50,269 nucleotides of DNA from CALKHT01 sp964511575 (GCA_964511575.1 CAZEFM010000015.1:1-50269); one strand, 5' to 3'. Positions 25,354-34,529 are shown, counted from the stretch's first letter. The notes: generated by a model not told the origin, from the letters alone. Made by a program: numbers and translations.

Positions 25354-25620
25354 TCAACCCGCCGCTGAGCGAACAGTGGTGTCATTCACGAGCTGGGCGA
25401 TGTTGGCGATCTCCTTGTCGCGCAGCGCCCGGCCATAGATCACCAGTTCATCGAGCACCGGGCCGCTCGTCGTCGGGCAGGATGTCGATCAGCCGGACGG
25501 TGTGTTCAGCGGCATGCGTGGTGCCGCATCGCTGCGGACGACCGTCGAGGACAGCTGCATAACGTTGTCGCGATCCACCACGGCAGCGACATGGGCCAGC
25601 GCCCCTCGCCAAATCTAACC
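25354..25620 (-). pseudogene. Decayed LamG-like domain gene
   Basis: On the minus strand, one frame reads HVAAVVDRDNVMQLSS (around 25595-25545) and then hits a stop; another frame, ending in a stop at 25356-25354, reads PVLDELVIYGRALRDKEIAN. Together these are the end of a LamG/concanavalin-like jelly roll (HVAAV...DN...L, then LDEL.IY.RAL...EI). The frame changes between them, so the gene is broken. The N-terminal part is missing or unreadable. The remaining DNA up to pilT (25621-25895) shows nothing I can assign. Confidence 0.55.
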
Positions 25621-25895
25621 GATCGACGCGGCTCGCGTTCCGCAAGCGTCGGTGCGCCATTTAAAGGAAGCGGCGCCCAGCGGCTGTGGGTCGGAGCTTC
25701 GGCGGTGGGAGCTGTGTCGTTTGTGCGGGCTGCGCTGCTTGTGCGCGTTGGTGAAGCCGAGAAACCCCTGGTCGTCGACCCACCGCCTTATCTGACTGTC
25801 GACCCGCGCCGATACCGCTTGGCAGGCGCAGCCGATGGTCCGCGCTGCGCGACGTTTTGTTTCCCAAACCCGACGGACCACGGGCGAGGCTGAGA

Positions 25896-26951
25896 ATGGA
25901 ACTCGACACGATTCTCAAAACAGCGGTCGAACTGGGCGCTTCGGACGTGCACCTGATTTCCGGCCACCCCCCCACCGCGCGACTTCACACCGTGATGACG
26001 CCGCTGGATTATCCCGTCATCACGCCCGAAAGCGCCATGCGCATGCTGCGTCACATGGCGAACGACGACCAGATCAAGCAGTTTGAAAAGATCCGCGACG
26101 CGGACTTCTCCTATTCCATTCCCGGGCTTGGCCGTTTCCGTGTCAACGCGCACATGCAGCGCCAGCAGGTGGGTATCGCCCTGCGTACCATCAAGGAGAA
26201 GATTCCCCCGTTCAACGATCTGAACCTGCCCGACATCGTGTCGCGGCTGACGTACCTGCCGCGTGGCCTCATCCTCGTGACGGGCGACACCGGCTCGGGT
26301 AAATCGACCACACTCGCGGCGATGATCCAGGCGATGAACGAACGCTACAGCAAGCACATCATCACCCTGGAAGACCCGATCGAATACGCTTTCGTGTCCA
26401 ACAAATGTCTGATCGAACAGCGTGAACTGGGCGACGACGTGCCCACGTTCGCCAGCGGTCTGCGTCACGTGCTGCGTCAGGACCCGGACATCATCCTCGT
26501 CGGCGAAATGCGCGACCTGGAAACGACCGCCGCCGCGATCACCGCCGCCGAAACCGGCCACCTGGTGCTCTCCACGCTGCACACCGTCAACGCCTCGCAA
26601 ACCATCGAGCGTATCATCGACATGTACCCCGCGGATCAGCAGAACCAGATCCGATCCATGCTCGCCAACACGCTGCAGGCGGTGGTCTCACAAACGCTGT
26701 TCAAACGCGTCGACAAGAAGGGCATGGTGCCCGGCGTGGAAGTGATGCTGTGTACCCCCGCGGTGCGCAACCTGATCCGTGAAAACCGCGCATTTGAAAT
26801 TCCCAACGTCATCGACACCAACCGTGCCCTGGGCATGAACAGCCTCGACAACGCCATTGCCGAGCTCTACTTCAACGGGCTCATCAGCAAGGAAGACGCG
26901 GTGGCGCAGGCGGCTTACCCCGAAAAGCTCGAACGCATGCTCGCGGCCTGA
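25896..26951 (+). CDS. pilT: Type IV pilus retraction ATPase PilT
   Basis: A 351-residue AAA-type secretion ATPase from the ATG at 25896 (GAGG upstream). It starts with the PilT pattern MELDTILKTAVELGASDVHL, has Walker A GDTGSGKS (130-137), Asp box TLEDPIEYAF, Walker B ILVGEMRDLETT, and the His box ETGHLVLSTLHT. Length and the N-terminal SDVHL match PilT rather than PilB. It should depolymerise pili and pull the cell. It is the first gene of a plus-strand pilus-type cluster; a 160-base gap with no visible gene separates it from pilC. No PilB-type extension ATPase is in the window. Confidence 0.92.
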   Translation: MELDTILKTAVELGASDVHLISGHPPTARLHTVMTPLDYPVITPESAMRMLRHMANDDQIKQFEKIRDADFSYSIPGLGRFRVNAHMQRQQVGIALRTIKEKIPPFNDLNLPDIVSRLTYLPRGLILVTGDTGSGKSTTLAAMIQAMNERYSKHIITLEDPIEYAFVSNKCLIEQRELGDDVPTFASGLRHVLRQDPDIILVGEMRDLETTAAAITAAETGHLVLSTLHTVNASQTIERIIDMYPADQQNQIRSMLANTLQAVVSQTLFKRVDKKGMVPGVEVMLCTPAVRNLIRENRAFEIPNVIDTNRALGMNSLDNAIAELYFNGLISKEDAVAQAAYPEKLERMLAA

Positions 26952-27110
26952 CGCGGTGTGAACGGAATGAAAGACGGCACGGCAGGCCGGTCGTTCAGGG
27001 ATGTGATCGAAAGCTGCGAATGGTGAGATGCGAACGGCCGGGGGCAACGGAGCGATGCTCCACCGGCCTGACGCGTTCGCGCCCTTTGCCGACCCGACAA
27101 GGTTAAGTTC

Positions 27111-28334
27111 ATGGCTCATTACCGATACCAGGCACGATCCGCGGGAGGGCAGACCACCACCGGCGTCATCGCGGCAGCCAACGCGCTCGCGGCGGCGCAG
27201 ACCCTGCGAGCGCAGGGCAACCAGGTGCTTCAGCTCACGCCCGTCGCCGGAGCCGGGGGGTCCATGGCCGAACGGCTCAAGGGACTCAACTACACCTCCG
27301 GCCCGTCCCAGCGCGACGTGCTGAACATGACCACGCAGCTCGCCGTCATGATCCGAGCCGGCATCTCGCTCCGTGCCGCGCTCGAAGGCATCGCCGAACA
27401 AACCGAAAACCCCAAGTTCCGTCAGGTCCTCATGGGCATCAAGTCCGACGTCGAGTCGGGCAAGCAGTTCTCCGAAGCGCTGCAGAAATATCCCAAGCTC
27501 TTCGGCCCGCTGTACGTCAACATGGTCCGGGCATCGGAAATGTCCGGCTCGTTCGCGAAGATGCTCGAACGCATCGCCGCGTATCTGTCGCAGCAGCTTG
27601 AAACACGCGCCATGGTCATCGGCGCGATGATCTACCCCGGCGTGATCGCATCGATGGCGATCGGCGTCACCATCTTCCTGCTCACCTTCGTGCTGCCACG
27701 ATTCGCCGCGGTTTTCGAAGGCAAAGAGTCCGCCATGCCCGGCCCCACCATCTTCCTCATGAAGCTCTCCGCGTTCATGGTCGAATGGTGGTGGGCGGTG
27801 GTCGGCGGATTGTTCGGCGTGCTGCTGCTGTTCATCCTGTTCATCAAGACCGAGCCCGGCGGATGGTGGTTCGACGCCATGAAGCTGCGCTTCCCGATCT
27901 TCAAACGCATGTTCCGCGCGCTGTACATCAGCCGATCGCTCCACACCATGGGCGAACTGGTCAACGCCGGCGTGCCCATGCTCGACACCATCACCATCAC
28001 CGGCGATGTGAGCGGCAACCGCCTGTACAAACGGCTGTGGCACAGCGTCTACGCCTCGGTCAAGCAGGGCAAGAAGATCGCCAACCCCCTGCAGAAATCG
28101 CCGCTGCTGCCCAAGGCTGTGGTGCAGATGGTCAGTGCCGGCGAGGAATCCGGTAAGCTCGGCGAAGTGCTCGATGAAGTGTCCAACTTCTACGCCAAGC
28201 AGTTGCGCGAGGTGATCAAAACCGTCACCTCGATGATCGAACCGGTGATGATCATCGTGATGGGTGGCATCGTCGGCTTCATCGCGATGGCGATCATTCT
28301 GCCGATCTTCAAGCTCTCGACCCTCGTGAAGTAA
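27111..28334 (+). CDS. pilC: Inner-membrane pilus platform protein PilC (GspF family)
   Basis: A 407-residue platform protein with two GspF-type domains. It begins MAHYRYQARSAGGQTTTGVI, and has DVLNMTTQLAVMIRAGISLR (domain 1) and FRALYISRSLHTMGELVNAG (domain 2), each followed by a membrane span; the third span is near the end (IIVMGGIVGFIAMAIILPIF). It anchors the motor ATPases to the pilin-assembly base. Start codon: ATG at 27111 preceded by AAGG. It is followed by pseudopilin genes in the same direction. Both family length and order are usual. Confidence 0.92.
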   Translation: MAHYRYQARSAGGQTTTGVIAAANALAAAQTLRAQGNQVLQLTPVAGAGGSMAERLKGLNYTSGPSQRDVLNMTTQLAVMIRAGISLRAALEGIAEQTENPKFRQVLMGIKSDVESGKQFSEALQKYPKLFGPLYVNMVRASEMSGSFAKMLERIAAYLSQQLETRAMVIGAMIYPGVIASMAIGVTIFLLTFVLPRFAAVFEGKESAMPGPTIFLMKLSAFMVEWWWAVVGGLFGVLLLFILFIKTEPGGWWFDAMKLRFPIFKRMFRALYISRSLHTMGELVNAGVPMLDTITITGDVSGNRLYKRLWHSVYASVKQGKKIANPLQKSPLLPKAVVQMVSAGEESGKLGEVLDEVSNFYAKQLREVIKTVTSMIEPVMIIVMGGIVGFIAMAIILPIFKLSTLVK

Positions 28335-28467
28335 GGACGCATTCAACCCGCCCGTTCCGCCTGTGCGGATCGCGCCGAACATAACGATTCGCCAAACGAG
28401 GCTGACCATGCTCGCGTTTGGCATGTTCCGGGAACGAATCGTAGATGTTGATCAGGACCGTGACACC

Positions 28468-29067
28468 ATGTTTTGCACGCATCGGCCAACTTCGCTTCGC
28501 TCCGCGCCGCAACGGCGCGTTCATCGCCGGCTATGCGGCCGCGCTGCCGGCTTCACCCTCATCGAAACGGCGCTGACGACGATCATTATCGGCACGGGTG
28601 TGCTCGCCATCGTGGCGGCACAGCAAACCTACGTCTACAAGAACGACTGGGCGCAGCGCACCGGTCTGGCGATGATGCTCGCCAACGAGCTGCGCGAGCT
28701 TACGCTCTCGCTTCCCGCCCACGACCCGCTCACTCACACCACCTACCTGGGGCCGGAGCCCGGCGAGAACAGCGTCGCCGACTTCGACGATCTGGATGAC
28801 TTCGCCGGCGTCGTGGTGGCGGGGTACGGCGAAGGTACGACCTTCGACCCGCCCATCAACGCCATGCGCGTGCCGATCCCCAACCTCGATGGCTGGCGAC
28901 AGCACATCACCGTGGAGAACGTGCTGCCGCAGAGCATTGATTCAACCTTTTCCGCCCCACTGGGCAGCACCGACATGATGCGCATCACCGTGACCGTCGA
29001 CTACAAAGGGCCACGCGACACCGAACCCATGGTGGTGACGCAAACCACCTGGGTGATTGCCCGGTGA
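28468..29067 (+). CDS. Pseudopilin-like protein (PilV/GspI type)
   Basis: A 199-residue minor-pilin candidate; ATG at 28468 with AGGAC upstream gives a long basic leader of about 26 residues. The methylation site is GFTLIETALTTIIIGTGVLA with Glu at position 5. The globular part has a beta-rich C-terminus (MRITVTVDYKGPRDTEPMVV). It is the first of three pilin-like genes after pilC and is probably part of the pilus tip or initiation complex. Earlier in-frame ATGs exist (28363, 28408) but give non-typical leaders. Assigned to PilV/GspI by position and length only. Confidence 0.75.
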   Translation: MFCTHRPTSLRSAPQRRVHRRLCGRAAGFTLIETALTTIIIGTGVLAIVAAQQTYVYKNDWAQRTGLAMMLANELRELTLSLPAHDPLTHTTYLGPEPGENSVADFDDLDDFAGVVVAGYGEGTTFDPPINAMRVPIPNLDGWRQHITVENVLPQSIDSTFSAPLGSTDMMRITVTVDYKGPRDTEPMVVTQTTWVIAR

Positions 29068-29174
29068 TGGCACCGTGCGCGACGACCGCGTGAGCCGCCG
29101 CACACACAACGACAGGGCGCTCGTGTTTGGAGGATGACAACACAACGACCGCAAGTGGCTTGGAACCTGACCCC

Positions 29175-31451
29175 ATGAACATGATCTCACCGCCTCATGC
29201 CGTTCAACGACCGGCCTCGCCGCGCAACCGTGGCGCCGCGGCGATCATTGCCATGATGTTCCTGGTGATCTTCGGCTCACTTGCCGCCGCGATGGCGATC
29301 GTGTCGCAGGGCAATCTCGCCATTGCCGATTCGCAGATCAAGATCAACCGTTCGCTCGCCGCCGCCGAAACCGGCCTGAACATGGTCACCTACCATTTCG
29401 ACAAGGTCGCCACGCAGGTGCTCACACGCTACGGTCTGATCGATGATGTCCGCGCCAACGAGCTGTGGATGGAGAACGGCGGCGTGCGACAGCGCCTGTT
29501 CGATGCTTTCTCCGATATCTCCGCGCAGCAGCAGCCGCAGTACACCGTAAAGGGTCTGCGCGTGGGTCCCATCGCGGTTGGGCCCGATGCGCCAACCTTT
29601 ACCGCCACGTTCGAGCCGCATCCGCTGCCCGGCAGCCTCAACCGATACAACGACCCGTTCTATCGTCAGCCGCCTTACAACGATCCGGCGCTGTTCGATC
29701 AGCCGATCTCCGCGAGCAACCCGCTCGATGCGCGCTGGATCCGCGTGGTCGTCACCGCCAGTGACGGCCCGCCGGGACGGGAGATCACGCGTTCCATCTC
29801 AATGGATTTTCGTCTGGACAAGAAGCTGCGCTTCGCCATCCTGTCGCGCAGCCGCGTCATGATCGGCCGCAACGTGCTTGTCGAAGGACGCATCGGCAGC
29901 CGATTCCTCGACACCCACATCGCGCACGGACATCCCGTGCAGATGGAAAGCGACTTCCGCGGGCTGCACCCCGATCTCGATGAACAGCTCGACATCCTGC
30001 GGAACACGCTCGCCACCAACGACATCAACGGCGACAACCGCATCAACATCAACAGCGCCTCGGAAACCGCGGGCATTACCGACCCTGAACAGTACGACCT
30101 CAACTACGATGGGCACATCGACGACTACGACTTCTTCCTCTCGGTGTTCGACAGCAACGGCGACCGCCGTGTCTCGCGCACCGAGCTGGAGTCCGCCGCG
30201 GTTTCAGCGATTCATGCCGCGCAGTTGCTTGAGCTGATCGACACGTTCGGCCGACCGTCGCGCGCCGGTTTCAACGACGGCTTCATTGATGAGGACGACC
30301 ATTACGCCAAGGTGCGCGGCCAGGTCATGATTCTCGCCAGCATGGACGACTGGCAACAGGGCGCCGCCAACGGCACCTACCAGGACTTCCTGCAGGGGCC
30401 CATCGTGCCCAACTACAACGACTCGCCCCTCACCTTTCAGGCGAACGAGCAGAACGCGTATGAGTTCGGCCCGGAGGATTTCGACGTCGCCACGTTCCGC
30501 AGCATGGCGAACGGCGACCTCATGGCGGCGGCGGTCCAGCAGGCGGCGAACCACGACCCCGATGACGACTCGACGCCACGCATGGACCTCAGCGGTTCGC
30601 ACCGCGAGCCCGTGCCTTACGGCGCAGCTTATCCGTACGACTACTACGACCGCCCCGTGTTCGAAAACATGACGTTCACCAACGTCACGATTCCCAAGGG
30701 GCTCAACGCGCTGTTCAAGAACTGCCGGTTCATTGGTGTCACGTTCATCGAAACCGCCACCGACAACGAAGATCCCAATTTCGCCTACGCCGGCATGCAG
30801 AACCCCGATGGCACGCCCAAGCACCCCAACCTCGTCGCCAAGGTGACCAACCCGGACACCGGCGTCGTGGAAAACGTCTCCGACACCAAGTCGATCTCCA
30901 ACAACCTGCGGTTCGACAACTGCACGTTTGAAGGATCGATTGTCACCGATGCGCCCAAGCAGTTCACCCAGACGCGCAACAAGGTGTCCTTCACCGGACG
31001 CACCGAGTTCAAGATCGACGATTCGGCTTATCTCGACGATGCGCAGAAAGAGTTGTTCAAGCGCAGCACGATGCTGATGCCGCACTACTCGGTTGAAATG
31101 GGTACGTTCATTTCGCCCAACGATGCCTCGGAACGGCTGGAGCTGTCGGGCACGATCGTCGCCGGCGTGGTGGACATGCGCGGCCAGATCAAGATCGAGG
31201 GCTCGCTGATCACGACCTTCGAGCCGCAGGCAGGCGTCGCTCCGGTCATCGGCGACACGAGCCCGCAGTTCAACACGACGCTGGGTTACTTCGGTTCGGC
31301 ATCGGGTGACCTCGAAGCCGAAATGCCCGCGGAAGGCCTGGGGCTGATTCAGATTCGTTACGACCCGACACTTGCGATGCCCGATGGCATTCGCGGCCCC
31401 ATCGAGCTGCGCCCGGTCACCCGAACCTACTACGAGGGCATCGCGCCCTGA
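29175..31451 (+). CDS. PilX-type surface protein with EF-hand and pentapeptide-like segments
   Basis: A 758-residue protein starting at 29175; ATG at 29127 is an alternative. The N-terminus (RNRGAAAIIAMMFLVIFGSL) is like PilX-type proteins: a membrane helix without the classic GFTLIE motif. Around residues 281-345 are EF-hand or dockerin-like calcium loops (DINGDNRINI, DLNYDGHIDDYD, DSNGDRRVSRTE). Further on are F-x-N-C-x-F repeats (ALFKNCRFIGVTF, RFDNCTFEGSIV) that suggest a beta-helix. It lies between two pseudopilin genes, so it may be a large calcium-binding minor pilin. The domain mix is unusual. Confidence 0.7.
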   Translation: MNMISPPHAVQRPASPRNRGAAAIIAMMFLVIFGSLAAAMAIVSQGNLAIADSQIKINRSLAAAETGLNMVTYHFDKVATQVLTRYGLIDDVRANELWMENGGVRQRLFDAFSDISAQQQPQYTVKGLRVGPIAVGPDAPTFTATFEPHPLPGSLNRYNDPFYRQPPYNDPALFDQPISASNPLDARWIRVVVTASDGPPGREITRSISMDFRLDKKLRFAILSRSRVMIGRNVLVEGRIGSRFLDTHIAHGHPVQMESDFRGLHPDLDEQLDILRNTLATNDINGDNRININSASETAGITDPEQYDLNYDGHIDDYDFFLSVFDSNGDRRVSRTELESAAVSAIHAAQLLELIDTFGRPSRAGFNDGFIDEDDHYAKVRGQVMILASMDDWQQGAANGTYQDFLQGPIVPNYNDSPLTFQANEQNAYEFGPEDFDVATFRSMANGDLMAAAVQQAANHDPDDDSTPRMDLSGSHREPVPYGAAYPYDYYDRPVFENMTFTNVTIPKGLNALFKNCRFIGVTFIETATDNEDPNFAYAGMQNPDGTPKHPNLVAKVTNPDTGVVENVSDTKSISNNLRFDNCTFEGSIVTDAPKQFTQTRNKVSFTGRTEFKIDDSAYLDDAQKELFKRSTMLMPHYSVEMGTFISPNDASERLELSGTIVAGVVDMRGQIKIEGSLITTFEPQAGVAPVIGDTSPQFNTTLGYFGSASGDLEAEMPAEGLGLIQIRYDPTLAMPDGIRGPIELRPVTRTYYEGIAP

Positions 31452-31480
31452 GCGGCTTTACCCGTACTGAACTGTCAACC

Positions 31481-32068
31481 TTGAAGAACAAACGCCAACA
31501 ATCCGCGTTCAGCCTCGTCGAGATGCTCATGAGCCTCGCCATTACCGCGGTGCTGCTCACCGCCGCGATGGTGGCGATCGACGCAAGCTTCAAGAGCTAC
31601 GCCACCGCCGCCGAAATGGCGGGCACGCAGGCGTCCAGCCGACTTGTCGTCCATCGGCTCATCAAACTCATCCGCACGAGCACGGCCCACGGCCCGCTCA
31701 TGCCCGACCCGAACGCCAACCCGCCCATCACCATCGATGGCAACACCGTAAGCAGTTGGTACATCGAACTGCTCGACCCGCAGGGACAGTTCGTTCGCAT
31801 TGAGTATCGCAAGGCGACGGAGGAAATCTGGGCGATCATCAGCGACGCTGATGGCAACACCACACTCGAACAACCGCTGCTGGCAGGCGTGACGGAGGCA
31901 ACGTTCTTCACCCACCGACGACGCGACCGCGACAACGTGTGGGTGCTCGAACGGGGAAGCGTCGACTTCACCGTCGTGCCGGGACGCGACGCCACGCTCG
32001 CATTGGAGAACGGCAACAACACGCCCCTGCGCGTGGTTGCCTCCACGATGCCGCGTAAGCTCGACTAG
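31481..32068 (+). CDS. Pseudopilin-like protein (PilW/GspJ type)
   Basis: A 195-residue minor-pilin candidate with a TTG start at 31481, 30 bases after the previous stop. Leader MKNKRQQSAF is followed by SLVEMLMSLAITAVLLTAA, with the required Glu at position 5 of the mature protein and Ser-Leu-Val rather than Thr-Leu-Ile. The body (ASSRLVVHRLIKLIRTSTAH, VTEATFFTHRRR, ALENGNNTPLRVVAS) fits the PilW/GspJ type. No cysteine pair. It is the third pilin-like gene of the cluster and precedes the PilZ gene by 16 bases. Confidence 0.75.
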   Translation: MKNKRQQSAFSLVEMLMSLAITAVLLTAAMVAIDASFKSYATAAEMAGTQASSRLVVHRLIKLIRTSTAHGPLMPDPNANPPITIDGNTVSSWYIELLDPQGQFVRIEYRKATEEIWAIISDADGNTTLEQPLLAGVTEATFFTHRRRDRDNVWVLERGSVDFTVVPGRDATLALENGNNTPLRVVASTMPRKLD

Positions 32069-32083
32069 CATGAGGAACATCCC

Positions 32084-32581
32084 ATGCCACCCAAAGAGGT
32101 CAAGACCCAGGACAGCAAGATCGTCGACACGCTCAAGATACGCGACCAGGAGTACCAGCGCATCCTCGGCAAGCTCGACTACGAGGCAGGTTCAGGACCA
32201 CTGCCCGGGCCGCAACTGCGACAGCAGCCACGCTTTCTCTACGCCGTCACCTTCGTCATCAACATTCAGCACCCCGGCGGCACAAGCGTCAACTACATCG
32301 GCCGCACACGAAACATCAGTTGCACCGGCCTGGCGTTCCTCCACGGCGGGTTCCTCCACAACAACACCCGATGCGTCATCTCCCTGCCCGCGTACGACGG
32401 CAAATGGATGCGCATCGCAGGCACCATCGTGCGATGCCGACACGTCGAGAACAAAGTCCACGAGCTGGGCATTCGATTCGATGAGATGATCGATCTCGGC
32501 TCGGTGATTCAGGGATGCGACGACATGCCCGAGGGGCTGTCGCTGCCGTTCGGCCTGGGGCGTTACCTCAAGCCGATTTGA
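32084..32581 (+). CDS. PilZ-domain protein
   Basis: A 165-residue cytoplasmic protein. A PilZ fold is suggested by RQQPRF about 30 residues before RNISCTGLAFL, the latter matching the (D/N)xSxxG half of the c-di-GMP site; the Arg-rich half RxxxR is RQQPR, so cyclic-di-GMP binding is plausible. The N-terminal 45 residues are charged and may be coiled (TLKIRDQEYQRILGKLDYEA). It ends the pilus cluster and may link pilus use to c-di-GMP. ATG at 32084 lies 16 bases after the previous stop. Confidence 0.8.
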   Translation: MPPKEVKTQDSKIVDTLKIRDQEYQRILGKLDYEAGSGPLPGPQLRQQPRFLYAVTFVINIQHPGGTSVNYIGRTRNISCTGLAFLHGGFLHNNTRCVISLPAYDGKWMRIAGTIVRCRHVENKVHELGIRFDEMIDLGSVIQGCDDMPEGLSLPFGLGRYLKPI

Positions 32582-32612
32582 TTTGGCACACCCGCGAGCG
32601 ATGCGTGCCGCA

Positions 32613-33152
32613 TCAATCTTTCGCCGTGATGGGTTCATCCGTCGGCATCGTTGCCGCGTCCGCGCGTTTCGCCAGGTACTGCACGTACAGCGTCAGCACC
32701 ATCGACACGACAATCGCGATACCGAAAACGTAGATCCCCACGCGCGGCGTTGCGTTGAGCAGGCTGCTCGTCTTGCTGATCAGCACCAGCAGCGCAACGA
32801 CGAACACATCCAGCATCGACCACTTGCCCACGATGCCCAGCCAGTGCAGCGCCTGATGTCGTCGCACGGGTGATTGCGGCACCAGCCACACGCCCAGGAG
32901 CAGCAGCAGCTTCGCGATCGGGAAGATCACCGAAAACACCAGGATGATCACCGCCACCGCTGCGTGCCCTTCGCGCCACAGTTGGCCGATCCCCGCGATC
33001 ATCGACCAGCCATCCTCCCAGAAGATGAGCTTGCGCACGTTGAGCGCAGGCAGAAACAGCCCGATCACCAGCGTCGCCGTCGTCGCCACGATGAGCAGCG
33101 GCACCTCCACCCGCCAGCGATATATCTGCTGCAACGAACGATTCGGCTTCAT
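32613..33152 (-). CDS. PqiA-like (paraquat-inducible protein A) integral membrane protein
   Basis: A 179-residue protein with four hydrophobic spans (VPLLIVATTATLVIGLFLPA first, then VAVIILVFSVIFPIAKLLLL). The pairing FSVIFPIAKLLLLLGVWL with WLGIVGKWSMLDVFVVALL is the PqiA signature; KWSMLDVFVVAL is especially clear. PqiA works with MCE proteins in lipid transport across the envelope. Most PqiA proteins have two such halves; this is one half, without the cysteine clusters. It ends 31 bases from the converging PilZ gene and its partners are not nearby. Confidence 0.8.
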   Translation of the reverse strand: MKPNRSLQQIYRWRVEVPLLIVATTATLVIGLFLPALNVRKLIFWEDGWSMIAGIGQLWREGHAAVAVIILVFSVIFPIAKLLLLLGVWLVPQSPVRRHQALHWLGIVGKWSMLDVFVVALLVLISKTSSLLNATPRVGIYVFGIAIVVSMVLTLYVQYLAKRADAATMPTDEPITAKD

Positions 33153-33271
33153 GCGCGACTCCGGAGGATCGGCTGTACCGTTTGTAACGACTGCCCGATA
33201 GTTTGCCTCATTTCACCAGTCAACAAAAGTAGTCCTGCGATCCGCAAATCGTATTTTTCATGGGTTGGGCG

Positions 33272-33309
33272 GATTCGTCGCCGGGTCCGACGGGGAACCC
33301 GGGCGAATC
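33272..33309 (+). promoter_or_regulatory. Nested hairpin in the leader of the fibro-slime gene
   Basis: GATTCG (33272-33277) pairs with CGAATC (33304-33309), and inside it CCGGGT (33281-33286) pairs with ACCCGG (33297-33302) with a 10-base loop. The element lies 75-112 bases before the start codon. It does not match any riboswitch class I can recognise with confidence. Confidence 0.35.
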
Positions 33310-33383
33310 GGACGGCGTGAAGCCACGAGGTTGCACCGCCGCCAACAAATCGAGAACTTGTGAGGCGCGTAGAGGATTCCGAC

Positions 33384-34514
33384 ATGACACTGCGTTCACC
33401 TTTGGCCATCACGCTGGCAGGCATCATGATGCAGGCCGCCCCCCTCATGGCGAGCGAAATGCAGCTCACCGGCACGCTGCGCGACTTCAAACGCGGCGAC
33501 TGGGCGGGCGGGCACCCCGACTTCGAAACCGCGCACACCGTGAAAGGCCACGGCACGTACGGCCTGGTGAACGGCCTGGTCACCATGCACCTGGGCGAAG
33601 ATGGAAAACCCGTCTACAACCCGGTGCGCCCCAGCAACGACACCATCCAATCCGCGCAAAGCCTCTCCTCGTGGTTCAACGACGTCCCCGACGTCAACAT
33701 CAGCGTGCCGCACACCCTGACGCTTAAGCCACGGCAGGATGATCCATCCATCTATTCGATCGCCTACACGGGAAACAACCAGTTCTTCCCGTTGGACAAC
33801 GAAGGCTTTGGCAAGCAGGGTCTGTCCCACAACTACCACTTCACCTTTGAGCTCAAGTCCACCTTCAGCTACTCGCCCGGCCAGAAGTTCACCTTCGTCG
33901 GCGACGACGACGTGTGGGTGTACATCAACGGCACAAAGGTGATCGACATCGGCGGCGTGCACTCGGCGGAAACCGCCACCGTGCTGCTGCTCGATGGCAA
34001 AGCGTTCGTGGAAAAGGCGCACTTCCCCAAGGGCGGCATCGTCAAGGAAGTGTCCAGCACGATGGCCAACGACCTCGCCCAGAAGTGGTCGCGCCTCGGC
34101 CTGCCGGGCAACAGCCCCGTGAAACGCGGCGATCACTACATCGACCTCAACCTCACCGAGGGCGGCGCGGACATCCGCTGCGAGTTCAACAACAACAAGC
34201 TCACCGTCTTCTCCTCCAGCCAACTGCGCACCGTCACGCTCAAGCTGCAAAGCGGCGCGCAGGTCGAACTCACCAACCAGACCGGTTACAGCCGCGTCTA
34301 CACCGCCGAGGAACCGATCGTCGGCGCCTGGGTCAAAACCGCGCTCAACAACGAAGGATTCGGACAGTACCACACGCCCTACGGCTCAAGCCACGGCTGC
34401 ACGCTCAACTTCTTCTTCGCCGAGCGGCACACCACCGAATCCAACTTCCGCATTGATACGAGTATGAACCTCGTCGAAGTGCCCCCCACCACCGTCAGCC
34501 CGCTTTACGACTGA
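33384..34514 (+). CDS. Fibro-slime domain secreted protein
   Basis: A 376-residue exported protein with a signal peptide (ITLAGIMMQAAPLMA). It has the fibro-slime/PA14-like core: DNEGFG, HNYHFTFELKSTFSYSPGQK, then FTFVGDDDVWVYINGTKVID and GGVHS, very close to the family consensus. The preceding part (GTLRDFKRGDWAGGHPDFET) is the usual N-terminal partner. Such proteins bind carbohydrate or mediate adhesion and gliding in Fibrobacter and others. ATG 33384 has GAGGATTCC upstream. It follows the pilus cluster and the PqiA gene, so an adhesin role at the surface is possible. A strong terminator lies 16 bases after the stop. Confidence 0.88.
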   Translation: MTLRSPLAITLAGIMMQAAPLMASEMQLTGTLRDFKRGDWAGGHPDFETAHTVKGHGTYGLVNGLVTMHLGEDGKPVYNPVRPSNDTIQSAQSLSSWFNDVPDVNISVPHTLTLKPRQDDPSIYSIAYTGNNQFFPLDNEGFGKQGLSHNYHFTFELKSTFSYSPGQKFTFVGDDDVWVYINGTKVIDIGGVHSAETATVLLLDGKAFVEKAHFPKGGIVKEVSSTMANDLAQKWSRLGLPGNSPVKRGDHYIDLNLTEGGADIRCEFNNNKLTVFSSSQLRTVTLKLQSGAQVELTNQTGYSRVYTAEEPIVGAWVKTALNNEGFGQYHTPYGSSHGCTLNFFFAERHTTESNFRIDTSMNLVEVPPTTVSPLYD

Positions 34515-34529
34515 CCCAACCCCACAACC

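Noticed and set aside
25621..25895. Minus-strand open frame before pilT (25615-25881)
   Set aside because: Composition like shadow or relic DNA, no domain, and it overlaps the LamG relic in another frame.
26688..28424. 578-codon minus-strand open frame
   Set aside because: It lies fully opposite pilC and the end of pilT, both clear families; the translation is His/Asp/Gly-rich shadow sequence.
33272..33383. Cobalamin or c-di-GMP riboswitch
   Set aside because: A few words (GGGAA, GAATC, GAAGCC) look similar, but the conserved core order of either class is not present, so I report only a structured leader.
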